Notes: generated from the letters alone by a model not told the origin. A stretch of DNA of 64,000 nucleotides from Deroplatys truncata (GCA_030765065.1 CM060989.1:40167501-40231500), one strand, 5' to 3'; numbered from the stretch's first letter, positions 10,638 to 22,008 are shown. Numbers and translations: made by a program.

Positions 10638-11395
10638 CAGGGAGAGCCAAAAAACTACGAACCGGCTGCGCGGTGTTTTCCCTGTCCGCGTCCTCGGCGC
10701 TCGTTGCCGTCTGCCGCTATCATATAAAGGCACGGATGAAACTATACAACATTTTTAAAGCTACTTCTAAAGGCTTTACTTACCAACTTTATAAAAGGAT
10801 ATGCTGAAACTGGCCACCGTCGTTGTGGCCAGAAAGAGTTATAGGGCCAATTATTTTCGAGTCAACAGTTGAAGTCCGTGCATACATGAATACAATTTTC
10901 CCCCGTTTTTAGAGAAGTGACAGACAGGGAGCGTGAGTTTGCCTTTTCTCGTCAAAACTCTGCAACACCTCATACGACCAATATTTCACGAGAACAATTG
11001 AAAGTGCATTTGAGGACAGAACTATTAGTAGAGATTTGTGACCCCCTCGGTCCCCCGACTTAACCCCCTGCGATTTCTATCTCTGGGGTAACTTAAAACA
11101 AAGTGTACAAGACAATCCCACACACCCTGGAAGAACTAAAACAAAATATCCGCCAGGAATTGCCAGCGAGTGATGAATAGTTACCTAAAGAGGTGCCAAA
11201 AATGTATGAACGACGGTGGCCAGTTTCAGCATCTCCTTTCATAAAGTTGGTAAGTAAAGCCTTTAAAAGTAGTTTTAAAAATGTTGTATGGTTTCATCCG
11301 CGCCTTTCTATGACAGCGGCAGACGGCAACGAAGGCCGAGGACGCGGACAGGATAAACACCGCGCAGCCGATTCGTAGATTTTTGGCTCTCTCTG
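10638..11395 (+). mobile_element. internally deleted DNA transposon with 187-bp inverted repeats
   Basis: The left arm (10638-10824) starts CAGGGAGAGCCAAAAA. The right arm (11209-11395), complemented, starts CAGAGAGAGCCAAAAA. The arms match nearly base for base over about 187 bp, and TA flanks both ends (10636-10637, 11396-11397). Between the arms is a transposase C-terminal remnant. Because the C-terminal codons (QFQHLLS) lie inside the right arm, the left arm is an inverted copy of the gene's 3' end, not an ordinary short terminal repeat. Confidence 0.85.
10985..11250 (+). pseudogene. transposase C-terminal fragment
   Basis: The translation reads TISREQLKVHLRTELLVEIC, then after a frame change PPT-PPAISISG/CDFYLWGNLK-type sequence (11060-11095), then VYK.IPHTLEELKQNIRQEL (about 11103-11165) and RCQKCMNDGGQFQHLLS (about 11188-11240). 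This is the typical tail of insect IS630-Tc1-mariner transposases (CDFYLWG..K..VY...PHTLEELK..IR.E, GG.FQHLL). At least one stop and one frameshift are present, and the N-terminal half and first two catalytic residues are gone. Confidence 0.7.
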
Positions 11396-11397
11396 TA

Positions 11398-11779
11398 TTA
11401 AAACAATAGCGTTATGGGTGTGAATAATGGAATGATCAGAATCCTTCCCATTAAGAGTTTTTATGTTTTACAATATTATGCCTCCTATTTTCACAATTCG
11501 AATTTTTTGTAATTTTTCTCCTTTGTACAAAAATGGCGTCATGTGACTTTTAAGACTCTAGGCTAGATAGCCAAGTTAAAGTTTCAAAGTAGTTTTACTC
11601 GTGTTGTTACATTTCTACATCTTTTTATAAAAATGTTTAACACGATGTAACTTTGATCCCGACTTTCTTCAGCATTTTAAGATAAACACTACAAACTAGA
11701 AAAAAATGCCCCGAGTGATTTTTATGTTATGTCAGTGTTTAGTAGCACATTAATTTCTATATCTATTCAATTAGAAGTA
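11398..11779. other. no recognisable feature
   Basis: AT-rich spacer between the long-TIR element and SINE-2, with nothing recognisable in it. Confidence 0.45.
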
Positions 11780-12122
11780 CTGGTCGTGGCGCTGTGGGCT
11801 AGAGCGTGGAGCTCTGGTTCCCGACTACGAATGCTTCCGGGTTCGATCCCACCGACTGGTATACGGATTTTAAGTCCCGGACCGGTGCCCACACTGCATC
11901 GCGAGGAAAGTGAGGAACTGCGATAGGCAGCGGTCCCGGCCACGGAGGCCAACATTCCGGCTGGAGTATACGTGATGGTCACATCACCTCCCGTATCGGT
12001 TGGATGATCACCCACCTCTGCCGTGTGTAGTGGGCGTGAGGTCGGCAGTTGGGTTGGCAAGTCTAGGTCTTCATGGGCTGTAACGCCACGAGATGATTAT
12101 TATTATTACTATTATTATTATC
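11780..12122 (+). repeat. tRNA-derived SINE (SINE-2), copy 1
   Basis: The head GTGGCGCTGTGGGCTAGAGC resembles a pol III A box, and GGGTTCGATCCC at 11839-11850 is a good B box. The body shares CCAACATTCCGGCTGG, CCCGTATCGGTTGGA and GTGGGCGTGAGG with the copy at 58626-58920. The tail is an (ATT)n simple repeat at 12095-12121, the usual end of this kind of SINE. The RNA would be made by RNA polymerase III and moved by a LINE's enzymes. Confidence 0.8.
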
Positions 12123-13042
12123 CCATAATCGGATTAGAAACCTAAAATTAGGGAGATTATTGGTTTTATAAAGGAAAAACTATTAATCGTGTAGAGCTCT
12201 TCTTTGTGTTTGTGTTCCATTTATATGCAGCCTTTCAAATCTAAGGTCATAATGGTGACTTTGCCTTTGAAACAACTGCTCATCGACAACGATGTTCATT
12301 CGTTTATTATTCTGTTAATCTTTGGGCTTGTTAAGTATTAAATTCACACACACACACATTTACACTCTTACTCATACTTCCAAACTCTAGGGAGGATGGG
12401 GATTAATCCGGTTAAAGAGAAATTTCTATCCTCCAGCCGGGAATCAACCTGGGACCTCTGGATTTGGAAGCTAGCACGCTAACCACCAACCAGAGCGCTT
12501 TTTGTATGGCGTTCAATTAGTGGGCATTTGTAGTGTACTACTTTTAGCATGTATTTTTGGCGTACCGTAATGGAGTAAAATAAAATATATATTAAGAAGA
12601 AAGTAAAAGGTATGTTCAGAAGTTAAAACTCATGGAATGGGATTTTGCAAGCTCATCGTCTTAGTTCTGTTAACGTAATGCATGGAATGCCCACGAAATT
12701 ACGTAACAGCATGACAAGTACGAATACACATTCAAATCAGAAATGCGAAACATCTTGACAGATGCTTCTCAAGTTATTTGCATATGAAATTTAATGCGAA
12801 TATCCCATTTAGTTTGTGTCAATGATGTCTTTTGGCTGACATTGATGCGATGTTTAACCTCTAAGCTTCTTGTTGAGATACCTCACCGCCAACTCGTCAA
12901 AAGGTGTGGACTCTCGACTGATATGTGGCATCTGAACTGTGTTATTTTCCCCACAGTCTCCTTAACCCATAAAGCCTGGAAACTTTGTCAACTTAAAACT
13001 CCCGATATTTGTTCAGGTACATGACACAAAACTGTTCTTTAT
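12123..13042. other. mostly unrecognised; short tRNA-like piece inside
   Basis: An (AC)6 run occurs at 12346-12358, followed by the minus-strand tRNA-like fragment at 12395-12510. The remainder, including 12511-13042, is AT-rich and has no signature I recognise. Confidence 0.4.
12395..12510 (-). repeat. tRNA-like SINE fragment
   Basis: On the minus strand the sequence reads CTGGTTGGTGGTTAGCGTGC (A-box-like) and then AGGTTGATTCCCGG (B-box-like, about 12437-12450), spaced as in a tRNA gene. There is no convincing acceptor stem, so it is a SINE or tRNA pseudogene, not a functional tRNA. Confidence 0.5.
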
Positions 13043-13986
13043 TGATGCAGTAATTTGTATCACAAATTACTTAAATGTAAATAATGATTGTAATATGAAT
13101 ATGCATTTTTATGTGACATTGATTTCAGATGTTTATTAATTGTAATTATTATTTGGAAATAAGTTTATACGGCCTTACTGAAACTGTCAATAATAGCGCG
13201 CAATAATGCAGCGAGGGGGTGAGCTGTTTATCATTATTGGAAACGAGGAAGTTACGTAATGTTGGCGCGTTTTCGGTAGAAACTTCTGGAATGTTTCCTC
13301 CCTAAAGCATATGTATTCATAATTTTCATTGGATATTAAAATAGACGCTAATGTTGGCGCGTTTTATTAGCCAATTGCAGTTCAGTTATAATCTTTAGGC
13401 GTATCTGGATGAAGGCGTATAAATAGGGTAGGTTAGAGGTAGCTTGAGCGCAGTTCATCAAAAATCTGTGTACACTACACGTCGTCTTCAGTCAGTCAAT
13501 TCGTCGAAAGTATTAGTACGGCATACATCGGATATAAATTCACAAGTTACGCGCAGCAGAATTATGAAAGATCTAAAGTATGGTAAAGTTAATTATACAC
13601 AAGGTTGAAGTACGTTGATTAAAAGTGATCAGTAAGAAGTTGTTATAACAGTTTCAGTTTGGCGAGTATCTAGATCAATATGTAAAAGTGATAGTGAACG
13701 TGTTCGACAATAAAAATTATAAAACAAATTTCTTCATCAGTGTTCTTTTTGGATAAAAGATTCCTTTCCGTTTACACAACCCTGATCAAGACACATGTTC
13801 GACCCAAGATAAGATAATAGCTAGCCGGAGGACAGTAAACAAAACTTAAAATTCTTTCAAACACTGATACTAGGTACCACAAATTGCTAACACTAGATGG
13901 AGCTACAAACCGAACAAATGAATGACGTCACAAGATGGCTTCAACACACGTGATGTAAACAAACATTTGTAAGTAATACCGTTACA
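13043..13986 (+). repeat. LTR of a retrotransposon, copy 2
   Basis: Begins TGATGCAGTAATTTG and ends CA at 13985-13986 (944 bp). The TATA box is TATAAATAGG at 13418-13427 and the AATAAA signal is at 13709-13714. Along its length it matches 6214-7129, including the GTTGGCGCGTTTT words that occur twice in U3 and the GCTAGCCGGAGGACA word in U5. No second LTR or internal genes are nearby. Confidence 0.8.
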
Positions 13987-13989
13987 AAT

Positions 13990-14008
13990 TGGCTCCCATA
14001 CGTGGGGC
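13990..14008 (+). promoter_or_regulatory. primer-binding site, tRNA-Lys type
   Basis: TGGCTCCCATACGTGGGGC follows the LTR's CA after the three bases AAT, as in copies 1 and 3. It is close to the complement of the tRNA-Lys(CUU) 3' end. Confidence 0.6.
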
Positions 14009-14020
14009 AGTTAAAAATTA

Positions 14021-15087
14021 TGTAACCAAACAAAACAAAAGCAGTACAACATAAGATCTTCAAGTTCTAATAATTTACGTAAAACATATTACGTAAACAA
14101 TAATGTTACTTCATTATTTGAACTGCAATGAAATCAATTTTCTTAATAACTTACGATGCTCAAATTGTTTACATGTATTCTTTTAACATAAAGTTAGATA
14201 TTTAAGTCCTTTAGTAGTCCACCTTGATGCGGTGGGCCACAAAACACTCCTCCGAGTGTAGTGGAAACTGACATTTCTTGCACAACCAATGTAATACTGC
14301 TCTCCTTTTTTTAGGAGTGTTTAATGTTAGAAGTAAATTTACGTACGAATAAATTGTATATCTTAATGAAATCTACATTTTTCTCGAAGTAAGTGTATAA
14401 CCACTCTCTATGGTTTCCCCATATATACAGAAAATAAGAAGCACTTCACCTGCTATTTACCGAAGTTTCAACATGTGCATTTATATCATGTCAATGTTTC
14501 AAACATAGACATTTTATGCAACATTCTTAGAACCATTTTTTGAGATAAAAAATAATCCTTACGTTTACAACTAGTATCGCAAGAGGAGCTGAAAGAATTT
14601 ATCTGGAAAACTCCACCCTATTTAATAAATAAGAAAGAATTCAAATATAATTCTCCTACACTCAATTGTATATTTGTATTATGCACACTTAACCGACTGA
14701 AACCATCTTGTAACAGACGAATGTCATTAATTTGAGACTGAAACAGAAAGTAAATGTTCGTCGCGGCGGCGAAGGGATTTGGTAATTTCACTGCTATATT
14801 CCCCTATGAGTGGTCAAAATTCAACATTTTCTTTCATCTAGGGGGTCATTTTGGGCTATGGGGATCAACTGCCCCCCCCCAAGTTATGAGAAATAATTAG
14901 GCTACTAGTTATTATTGCTCTACCAAAAGAAAAATTACGAGAACTGTGATTTTAATATAAATGTTTCATATTTAAGACATGACTTTCTCTTAGGCTAAAT
15001 GTATCGTTAAGATTCATATGTAAATTTGGAAAACTGTTTCAGGCAATCTTGGCCCTCCCCCACAAATAGAAACCGAAATGACAAAAG
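14021..15087. other. no recognisable gene
   Basis: AT-rich. It holds a C-run at 14872-14880 and no motif or repeat partner that I can identify. Confidence 0.45.
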
Positions 15088-15305
15088 AGTTCTGTTTTTA
15101 TTTATGGACGTTCTTTAACTGCTATGGTCTTTAGCGTCCCATTCTATATTGAGCGTGAAAGACAGGAAATTTTGCTCAGAGACCTCTTTATCAGGCTTGA
15201 GGTTCTTTTATATGCCGTGTATCTATGACACAAGGAGTTTTACGCCCGAAAAAATCCATCGCTCTCCGCCGGGTTTGAACCCGCCACCTCGAGAATTAGA
15301 GGCTG
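15088..15305 (-). repeat. tRNA-derived SINE (SINE-4), truncated head
   Basis: On the minus strand the B box GGGTTCAAACCCG-type sequence lies at 15270-15282. The body words GCCTGATAAAGAGG, TCACGCTCAATATAGAATGG and TAAATAAAACA match the copies at 34545 and 35015. The tRNA-like 5' end beyond the B box is cut short at about 15305. Confidence 0.7.
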
Positions 15306-15920
15306 AAATGACGCTCCTGCTTTCATCCCATTGGTCCATTTTTGATGACGTCACATAAGTTAAATAGACAATATGAACGGTTATCCGGGATAGGAAAATC
15401 ATCTTACGCCCTTAAAAAAACTCTCTTAGGTATGAAATGCGATACCCGATTTGATTAACGTAATTCAACGACGTAGCACTGGCGTATTACTTTTTTCTAA
15501 GACTGCCCTTTTTTCATTCACTGGGCCTGAAAACGAAAAGTTTTCAGTGAAGTCATAATGTGAATTGCTAACTGGAATGCAATATTACCTCTGCTTTTAC
15601 CTGCTGTTTCTGCGTACCTTTTGTTCTTGACCAGTCCAAGTATTTCTTCACAGCCAAGACCCGCTTCTTGTGAAGAAAACCCAAAACCGCAACGCTTTCC
15701 CTTATTTCTACGAAACATATTACGGTGCACTGAAGTCTGCGTAACAGTCACACATTTATACATTTCCTCCTACACTGTTATAATATTAATTTTCAGCATT
15801 ACTCGCTCTAATTAACGTTTCACCTCTATCACATTCAGTGCAACAACGCTCTATATACAGGAAACGTTTCGTATGCGCTTGTTGCAATAATTACGAAGGA
15901 ATTTCTATGGGAATACTGGT
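15306..15920. other. no recognisable gene
   Basis: The two open stretches at 15518-15815, on opposite strands, have no recognisable domain. Nothing else stands out. Confidence 0.4.
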
Positions 15921-16870
15921 ATATTACACTCACATGACTTTCTCTACTCTTGTACAAACTATTTTTACAAACTCTTATTCTCCATCTATTTCATATTAAT
16001 CGAGATAAACATTTGCAGAAACGATCTTTTGACATGCAAAGAGAATTACATTTTACACATAGCGACCAGTTCTAAAAATATTTGACTATCGCTTAAGGCG
16101 TACTATGTTCCCCTTGTTTTGTAATTGCAAGGGCTATATAAAAATACAGTAGCCTTTAAGCATCGACATAAATCTTAATAGCTGGTTGCTAGGTGTGCAG
16201 CACCATTCTCTTTGCCACAGATTAATACTCTTTGCATACCCAAGACAAAAAAATGAATAACGAATTTCCATTTGAGAAAATAATTATTGAAAAATTTAAG
16301 GGAATAACAAGCAATATCTCGAAAATGGTTCACTCAACAAAAACAAAGTGTATGACATAAATTGTGTATTTTAACGCGAACTACAGTTTTTTGTGTAGTA
16401 AAATCTTGTCTATCTCTTATGGTTTACCAGTTATGCAAAAGTCGTTCACAATGAAGAATACTTTTGGAGACATTCCCAGAAAATTCGAGATATACATTTC
16501 ATTTGTCATGAAAATATCTTAAACATATCATATTTTAATCAAAATCGTTAGAGCCATTTTTGAGAAGATTAAAATTTTCGAAAAATGTTCCATGTAAAGG
16601 GTAATTTGGGGTGGGGGGATTTTCTTGAAAACCTTCGTGTCGCATCTCTGGAAGATACTGAACCTAAATACCAAGTTTGGTGTTTATCCGACTGTTCGTT
16701 TCTGAGTTATGCTGTCCACACACACACACACACACACACACGGACACGTTTCCAAAATGCTTTTTTGGAATCAGGGGGTCTCAAAACATGCATTTCCGGT
16801 GAAATCTCGGTATCGAATTTTTGGGTGGAATACAATACTTCCCCTACTTACTATACGTAGTAGATAAAGT
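15921..16870 (-). repeat. R860 interspersed repeat, copy a
   Basis: R860 is an ~860-bp non-coding repeat. I take its left end as CTTTCTCTACTACGTATAG and its right end as ATGTGAGTGTAACACATCAG. Inner landmarks in order are CCACCCAAAAATTCGATACC, a (TG)n tract, AACAGCATAACTCAGAAACG, CCCACCCCAGATTACCC, AACGATTTTGATTAAAATAT, AATTTTCTGGGAATG, and TAACATGAAGCATATGGAG. This copy is reversed and has lost its outer CATCAG end. Its TG tract is (AC)12 on this strand (16719-16742). The other end is followed by TAAAAAT and directly by copy b. Open frames through it with His-Thr runs are translations of the simple repeat. Confidence 0.85.
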
Positions 16871-17049
16871 AAAAATCTTACGTATTACATTCACATAATT
16901 ATCTCTATTAGCGTTCTACAAACTGTTCTTACAGAATGTTCTTTTTCTATCTGCTTCATGCTAATCGGGATCAACCTTTGCAGAAATAGTTTCATTACAC
17001 ATTTCGTTTAAGGTAGGGGAATAGAATAAGCGGAATCAATACTCACATG

Positions 17050-17691
17050 ACCAAACGGGATGGCTCAGGCGGTAACGTCTGTGGCCCGCATTCGGTAAGT
17101 CCAGGATTCAAATCCCGTGGACCGAGCAATCTGTAAGTTTTTTTCGTGGTTTCCCTCAGTGGCGAAAGTAAATACCGGATTGGATATTTAATACCACGAC
17201 CCAAAGTTCCACCTTAAGTCTAAAACAACAGTAAAATGAAAAATAAGTGGTAATAGCGAATGCTTTGGCATCAATCTACAGACAATGTAAGCAGTTAGAC
17301 TGGACGGCACCCTAGTGACATTTACATGACACGAAGCACAAGATCCGGCTGCCCTAGAGTCTCTGTGGGCACGTGAAGAAGCAAGATGGCATGGTTCCAG
17401 GGATGAGACTAGAAGGTTAACTGTCCGCCTTTCTGTGTGAGGGTGGCGATTAGACTGGATGGCACCCTAATGCCATCTGCACGGGACGAAGCAGAAGATC
17501 CAGCAGCTATACGCTAGGATCTCTGAGACACGTGACGGAGCGGGTGGCTACAGGGATGAGACCTAGAAGTCTAACTGTCCATCACATATCGTTCTAAGAG
17601 TTATCCACTAGCACATCCGTCGCGATATGTCCAAGGAGTTAAAGCGACGTAAAATAAAGAGTAATAATAATAATAACAATAATAATAATAA
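17050..17691 (+). repeat. tRNA-derived SINE (SINE-1), full copy with target duplication
   Basis: It is flanked by the identical heptamer TCACATG (17043-17049 and 17692-17698), so both ends are fixed. The head has an A box, TGGCTCAGGCGG (17061-17072), and a B box, GGATTCAAATCC (17104-17115). The body contains a diverged internal duplication of roughly 150 bp: TTAGACTGGACGGCACCCTA at 17296 and TTAGACTGGATGGCACCCTA at 17451, each followed by CAGGGATGAGA...AGAAG.TTAACTGTCC-type sequence. The tail is (AAT)n. The 642-bp length is large for a SINE and reflects that duplication. Confidence 0.85.
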
Positions 17692-17884
17692 TCACATGTT
17701 TAAAACACGGGTTGAATATTATGGCCTAGAGTACTCTTTCCTGACATCATGAGAAACAATTAAATAGCGATTGAACAATTAAAAAAAATACTGATACATC
17801 AGAAATAGCTAATGGTACAAAAAAGTTATTCAAAATAATGGGTGTTTTAAAGAGATTTCCATTTTTTCTGTAATGTGCCCCCCC

Positions 17885-17916
17885 TCTCTCTCACTCTCTC
17901 TCTCTCTCTCTCTCTC
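17885..17916. repeat. (TC)n microsatellite
   Basis: An almost pure CT tract with one CACT interruption, inside R860 copy b. Confidence 0.9.
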
Positions 17917-18572
17917 CCACGGTTTACCAGCTATAAAAAATACTTGCGGATGAAGATCACTTCACAGGCTATTCCAAGAAAATTTAAGACAAACATGTCT
18001 TAAACATGTGGTATTTTAATTAAAATTGTTAGAGCCATTTTTCAAAAAGTCAAAAACTTTTCCATGTACAGGTAGTTTGGGGTGGGAGGATTTTCTTGAA
18101 AAATCTTCCGTGTTGCATCCTTGGAGGATGCTGAACCTAAATACCAATCTTTGGTATTTTTATTTTGTTTTTGGATTATGCTGTTGACAGAAACATACAC
18201 GGACCTTTATTTAAACATGTACTTCTGGTAAAACCTCCATAACGAATTTTTTGGTGAAATGCAGGAAATTTTTGTTCCTATTTGGACACCGTAGAGAAAA
18301 TAAAATCGTATGTGTATGCACTGTAGGAAGTTCAGGCTTTTATCTTTCAATAATAGTCTTCTTATATATGAATGCTGAATAACTATATAAACTGCCTATC
18401 GTGCTGTATGAATTTCAGAGAGTCAAAGGCTAGATCAGAGTGGTGACTTCACGTCTAAGCCGTAACTTTGCCATCCTCTACAAAGATTCCAACCGCTCAC
18501 TTCATTTTGCAATTGGTTTTTACTTATGCATAAGGGCTGCAACAGATTTTACACCGGAAAGTCTCTTACATA

Positions 18573-19836
18573 CGAGGGCGGGTTGATAAGTTGTGACTTT
18601 TTAAAGAAAATAACAATTTTTTCCAAAAAATCAATTCTATTTCTCAACATAGTCTCCTTTCAATTCAATACACTTATCCAAGTTTCTCTAATATTTTTAA
18701 CGCTTCCAAAAAATGATTTTTCGAAGTCTGCAAAATATGAGGTTGTTCCTGCCAAGATGTGTTCACTGGACGTGAATTTCTTACCAGCGAGCCAATTTTT
18801 CTGGTCTGCGAAGAGGAAGAATTCGCCCGGAGCCAAATCTGGAGACTATGGTGGGTGAGGTAGCAGTTCGTAGCCCAATTCCACACATTTTGCGATGGTA
18901 ATGGCTGACTTGTGTGCGGGTGCATTATTCTGGTGAAAGAGAACCAAATGGGGTCGTTTCTGTAACAATTCCTTGTGAAACTGGTCCAGCATTGCGGCAT
19001 AATATGAACCTGTGATCGTTTTACCCTTTTCCAGGTAGTGAATGTTAATCGCCCCTGGTGTATCCCAAAAGACAGCTGCCATGATTTTCCCTGCCGACGG
19101 AGTGGTTTTCGCTTTCTTTGGAGCAGTTTCGCCTAAGGAAACCCACTGCTTTGATTCTTGTTTGGTTTTAGGTTGATAGTAGTGGATCCAAGTTTCATCA
19201 ACGGTGATATAACGCCGCAAAAACTCAATTGAGTTGCGCTGGAACATGTTCAAACATCCCTGTGCAATGGTCACATGATTCCGCTTGTTCTCAACTGTGA
19301 GCAGTCGCGGCACTCATCTTGCTGATAGCGTCCTCTCATACCCAAAAATTCGTGCAGAATGTTATACACCCGTTCACTCGAGATGTTTATGGTCTTGGCT
19401 ATCTCACGGATTTTCACTCGGCGGTCTTCGAACACAATATCGTGAACTTTGTTCATCATTTTTCTGTTGTGACCTCAACCAGCCGTCCTGTGCGCACAGC
19501 ATCTCTTGTGCTCAAACGGCCACATCGAAATCCTGTGAACCATACCATGTGATAGAGCAGAGTCCCCATAATACTTGTTCAGCTTTTCTTCCGTTTCCTT
19601 TACGTTTACCGCACAAAAAGTAGTGCTTTATTAGAACACGAAATTCACTTTTCTCCATTTTCTACGAATCAACACACATCTGTTTATTTTAGACGCTCTC
19701 AGCAATGTTCTGAGAAACAAATGACGACGAATTTCTGCGATTATATCCAGAATAAATGTAAGATTTGGGTGGAAACAAGAAACCTGATTAGAATGCTATC
19801 TCTCGTCAAAGTCATGGACCTATCAATCCGCCCTCG
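18573..19836 (-). mobile_element. mariner transposon, family B, copy B1
   Basis: Flanked by TA on both sides (18571-18572, 19837-19838). The left end is CGAGGGCGGGTTGATAAG. The right end, complemented, is CGAGGGCGGATTGATAGG. At 1,264 bp it has the size of a complete mariner. It is about 15-20 bases from any other repeat edge, so it appears to sit in unique sequence. Confidence 0.92.
18637..19658 (-). pseudogene. mariner transposase, family B (copy B1)
   Basis: It starts at MEKSEFRVLIKHYF-type sequence (ATG ending at 19658) and ends DYVEK-stop at 18637. Recognisable blocks are VHDIVFEDRRVKIREIAKT, ISSERVYNILHEFLGMR, PRLLTVENKRN, ITVDETWIHYYQP (first Asp), VLFHQNNAPAHKS, and SPDLAPGEFFLF. The second catalytic Asp is Asn and the third is Glu. 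Four residues before HQNN are deleted, Tyr has become TAG before SPDLAP, and there is a frameshift with a stop after LGMR. Copy B2 keeps all three acidic residues, so these changes are private to B1. Confidence 0.9.
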
Positions 19837-20047
19837 TACATGTAAAAGCCTAATCGTGCGAATATTTCTCTATCTATTAGTGCCCATTCCAGAATAGCTT
19901 ACATGATTCTTCTGAGATGGCAGTTTCATATTATGTGGAACAGCCAAATCTGAACGTAGGTATTTACTTCCTTTACCACTAATCTATAATAAGTAAAGTA
20001 GGTGCCGTATTGCACCAAATCCTCGACACAGAAATCTCACCAAAAAT

Positions 20048-20250
20048 AGCAGGAATGGCTCAGGCGGCAACATCTGTGACCCGCTTTCGGGAGGTCCCGG
20101 GTTCGATACCCGGCGACCGGCGACCGGCCACACTGGGTTTTTCGTGGTTTCCCCAGGTCGATAGGCGCAAGCTGGGGTGATTCATCTTCTACCACAACTC
20201 TCCTTCCTCTCATTTCATGTACGCATCATCTTCCTTGTCATCTGTAGGAA
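20048..20250 (+). repeat. tRNA-derived SINE (SINE-1), head and body
   Basis: The A box is TGGCTCAGGCGG and the B box is GGGTTCGATACCC (about 20098-20110). Then come TTTTTCGTGGTTTCCCC and a pyrimidine-rich body ending CTCATTTCATGTACGCATC. The GCGACCGGCGACCGGC segment is a short local duplication. Confidence 0.75.
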
Positions 20251-20620
20251 CCAGGTGAAGGTATTCGGCGGGTTGCGGCTGGGCGGAGGTTGTGCTTTCT
20301 GTAGAGGTTTCTTCCCTGGCGTCGCTGCGGGGACTGCTCAGTTAGATCTCTTCTCCGAGTGGGCTGCAACCCCGGGGGGACTGCCAGAGGTTCTCTGGCT
20401 TTAGGGCAGGACCGGGTGGCGTTGGATGCGCTCAATCTGGGAACATTAGGGACCCCGTCTGTGCTTGCGCTCGTAGTCATCCGGATCTGGACGCCCTTCG
20501 GGTCTCTTCCTTTATCCATCCGTCCCAGGGATCATTGTTAGAAGCACAAGGGGCCAATTGGCCTGCGTGCGATTCTCTGTCCCGGTTTCGGGGGCCCCTC
20601 CGTTAGTTCGTACCTCACCG
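20251..20620. other. GC-rich island downstream of SINE-1
   Basis: Strong rise in GC. The CTGGGAACATTAGGGACC word (about 20436) has a counterpart in the island at 7231-7600. Open frames on both strands here (75, 93 and 60 codons) have no recognisable domain and are what GC-rich sequence gives by chance. Confidence 0.35.
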
Positions 20621-21289
20621 AATATACGTTTGAGGTACCCTGAATCCAACGTGCGTGTGTGGCATATTATAATTTTATTGTCATTACCAGACGCACTGTT
20701 GTGATGCATTGTTGCTACCAGACGTAGCATTATTGAGTTCCTTGGTTATATTTCGACTTGACGGTCTTTCCTTTTTGGTGCGGACCACGACAAAGGGAGA
20801 GATCTGTTTGAAATTGTCTGATATGACGCCAGTCCTGTCTGACTTTGGCTAGACACGGTTGGTGGGTGCAAGATAGAGTGACTCCAGAATAAGCGGTCGT
20901 TGGAACCAGTCGCGTATGTGGCCGGTCTCGGTCTGCGCCATCTCCCTTCATCCTGTTTGCTTTGTTAGCTATATAGAGAAGCCAAACTTTTTTTTTTAAT
21001 AAATCCCAGATAATATGTGTTACGTAATCGTTCAATGTAATACAAAAACCCACGCCTTCCCCTTAAAATTACACACCAAGGTCTCGGATGGTTTGCTGCC
21101 AGCGAGTTGCGCAATCCCCATGTGCGTGTTGGGGTGACCTAAATTAATCATTTTCTGGTAACCTTTTCGGCCTTCACTCCAACATGTAACATGTGTGCGA
21201 GCAATATAACTAAAAATGAAATGTTGAATATATACCACACTTGTATTAAACTTCAGCATCTCCCAAAGATGTGACACGAAGATTTTCAA
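20621..21289. other. unrecognised, with a short segment shared with 32378-32445
   Basis: The segment 21107-21210 (CATGTGCGTGTTGGGGT, then TTTTCGGCC and AACATGTAACA) resembles TATGTGCATGTTGGGGT...TTTTGGCCCTCAGCC at 32378-32445, so a low-grade repeat is present. Nothing else is recognisable. Confidence 0.35.
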
Positions 21290-21572
21290 GATTTTGGTGT
21301 CATCTGCTCGGCACGTGAAGAAGCTGAACTACAGTTGCCTGACACTACGGCATTGGACACGTATCCAAGCTGCTATCTATCCGTCACAGAAGCAGAAGTA
21401 TAGTTGTTATCCACATGCCTCTATGGACATGCGACGAAGCACGATCGTATAGTACAGGGATGAGACCTAGAAGGTTAACTGGCCGCCACACACCGAGCCA
21501 CGAGGTATCTCCTACCGACTCCATCGCGATATGACCACGCAGCTAAAGCAACGTAAAACAGAGAGAGAAAAA
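21290..21572 (+). repeat. SINE-1 3' body fragment
   Basis: CAGGGATGAGACCTAGAAGG, TTAACTGGCCGCCACA, CATCGCGATATGACCA and AAAGCAACGTAAAA align with the end of the SINE at 17050-17691. The tRNA head is missing, as in a 5'-truncated insertion. Confidence 0.65.
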
Positions 21573-22008
21573 AATGAGTGAAAATGGTTGTATTGATTTC
21601 CTTATTGATACGTGTTATAACGTTATCGTTTATCTGGTTGTATATCGGGTTGAACGAGTTGCTGAAGGGATTTCGTACTCTTAGAATAGCAAGATGGAAG
21701 GAAGCCAATATTTTCAATTAGCATATCACCAACTTAACTTCGTATAGGAATAAATTAAGCTACAGCTTATCTAAATTCAAGAGCGACTATCAAGTTGTGC
21801 TTATATCTTTCTTCTTATAAATATTTCTTCTCATAAAAAAGTTTTTTTAACAATATTCCAAGTACTTTTAAACCCGGGACTTCAAGTACTTATAATGTTG
21901 TAAGCTGCCATTAGGGTAGCTTTTGCCTCAAAATGGATTTTTGAACGGCTTGTGATTTACCGGGGAAAAATGCGAGTCTGTTGGGGAATTTAATGTATCG
22001 TCATCTTG
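21573..22008. other. no recognisable gene
   Basis: AT-rich spacer with no motif or repeat partner seen. Confidence 0.45.

Larger units (their letters stand above)
16878..18303 (-). repeat. R860, diverged copy b, split by a SINE
   Basis: This is a more diverged copy in the same orientation as copy a, starting right after the shared TAAAAAT. It is interrupted at 17050-17691 by SINE-1. Its two halves join cleanly at one TCACATG. The internal simple repeat here includes a (TC)n tract at 17885-17916 within the CCAGAATTT-to-GGTTTACC part. Confidence 0.75.
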
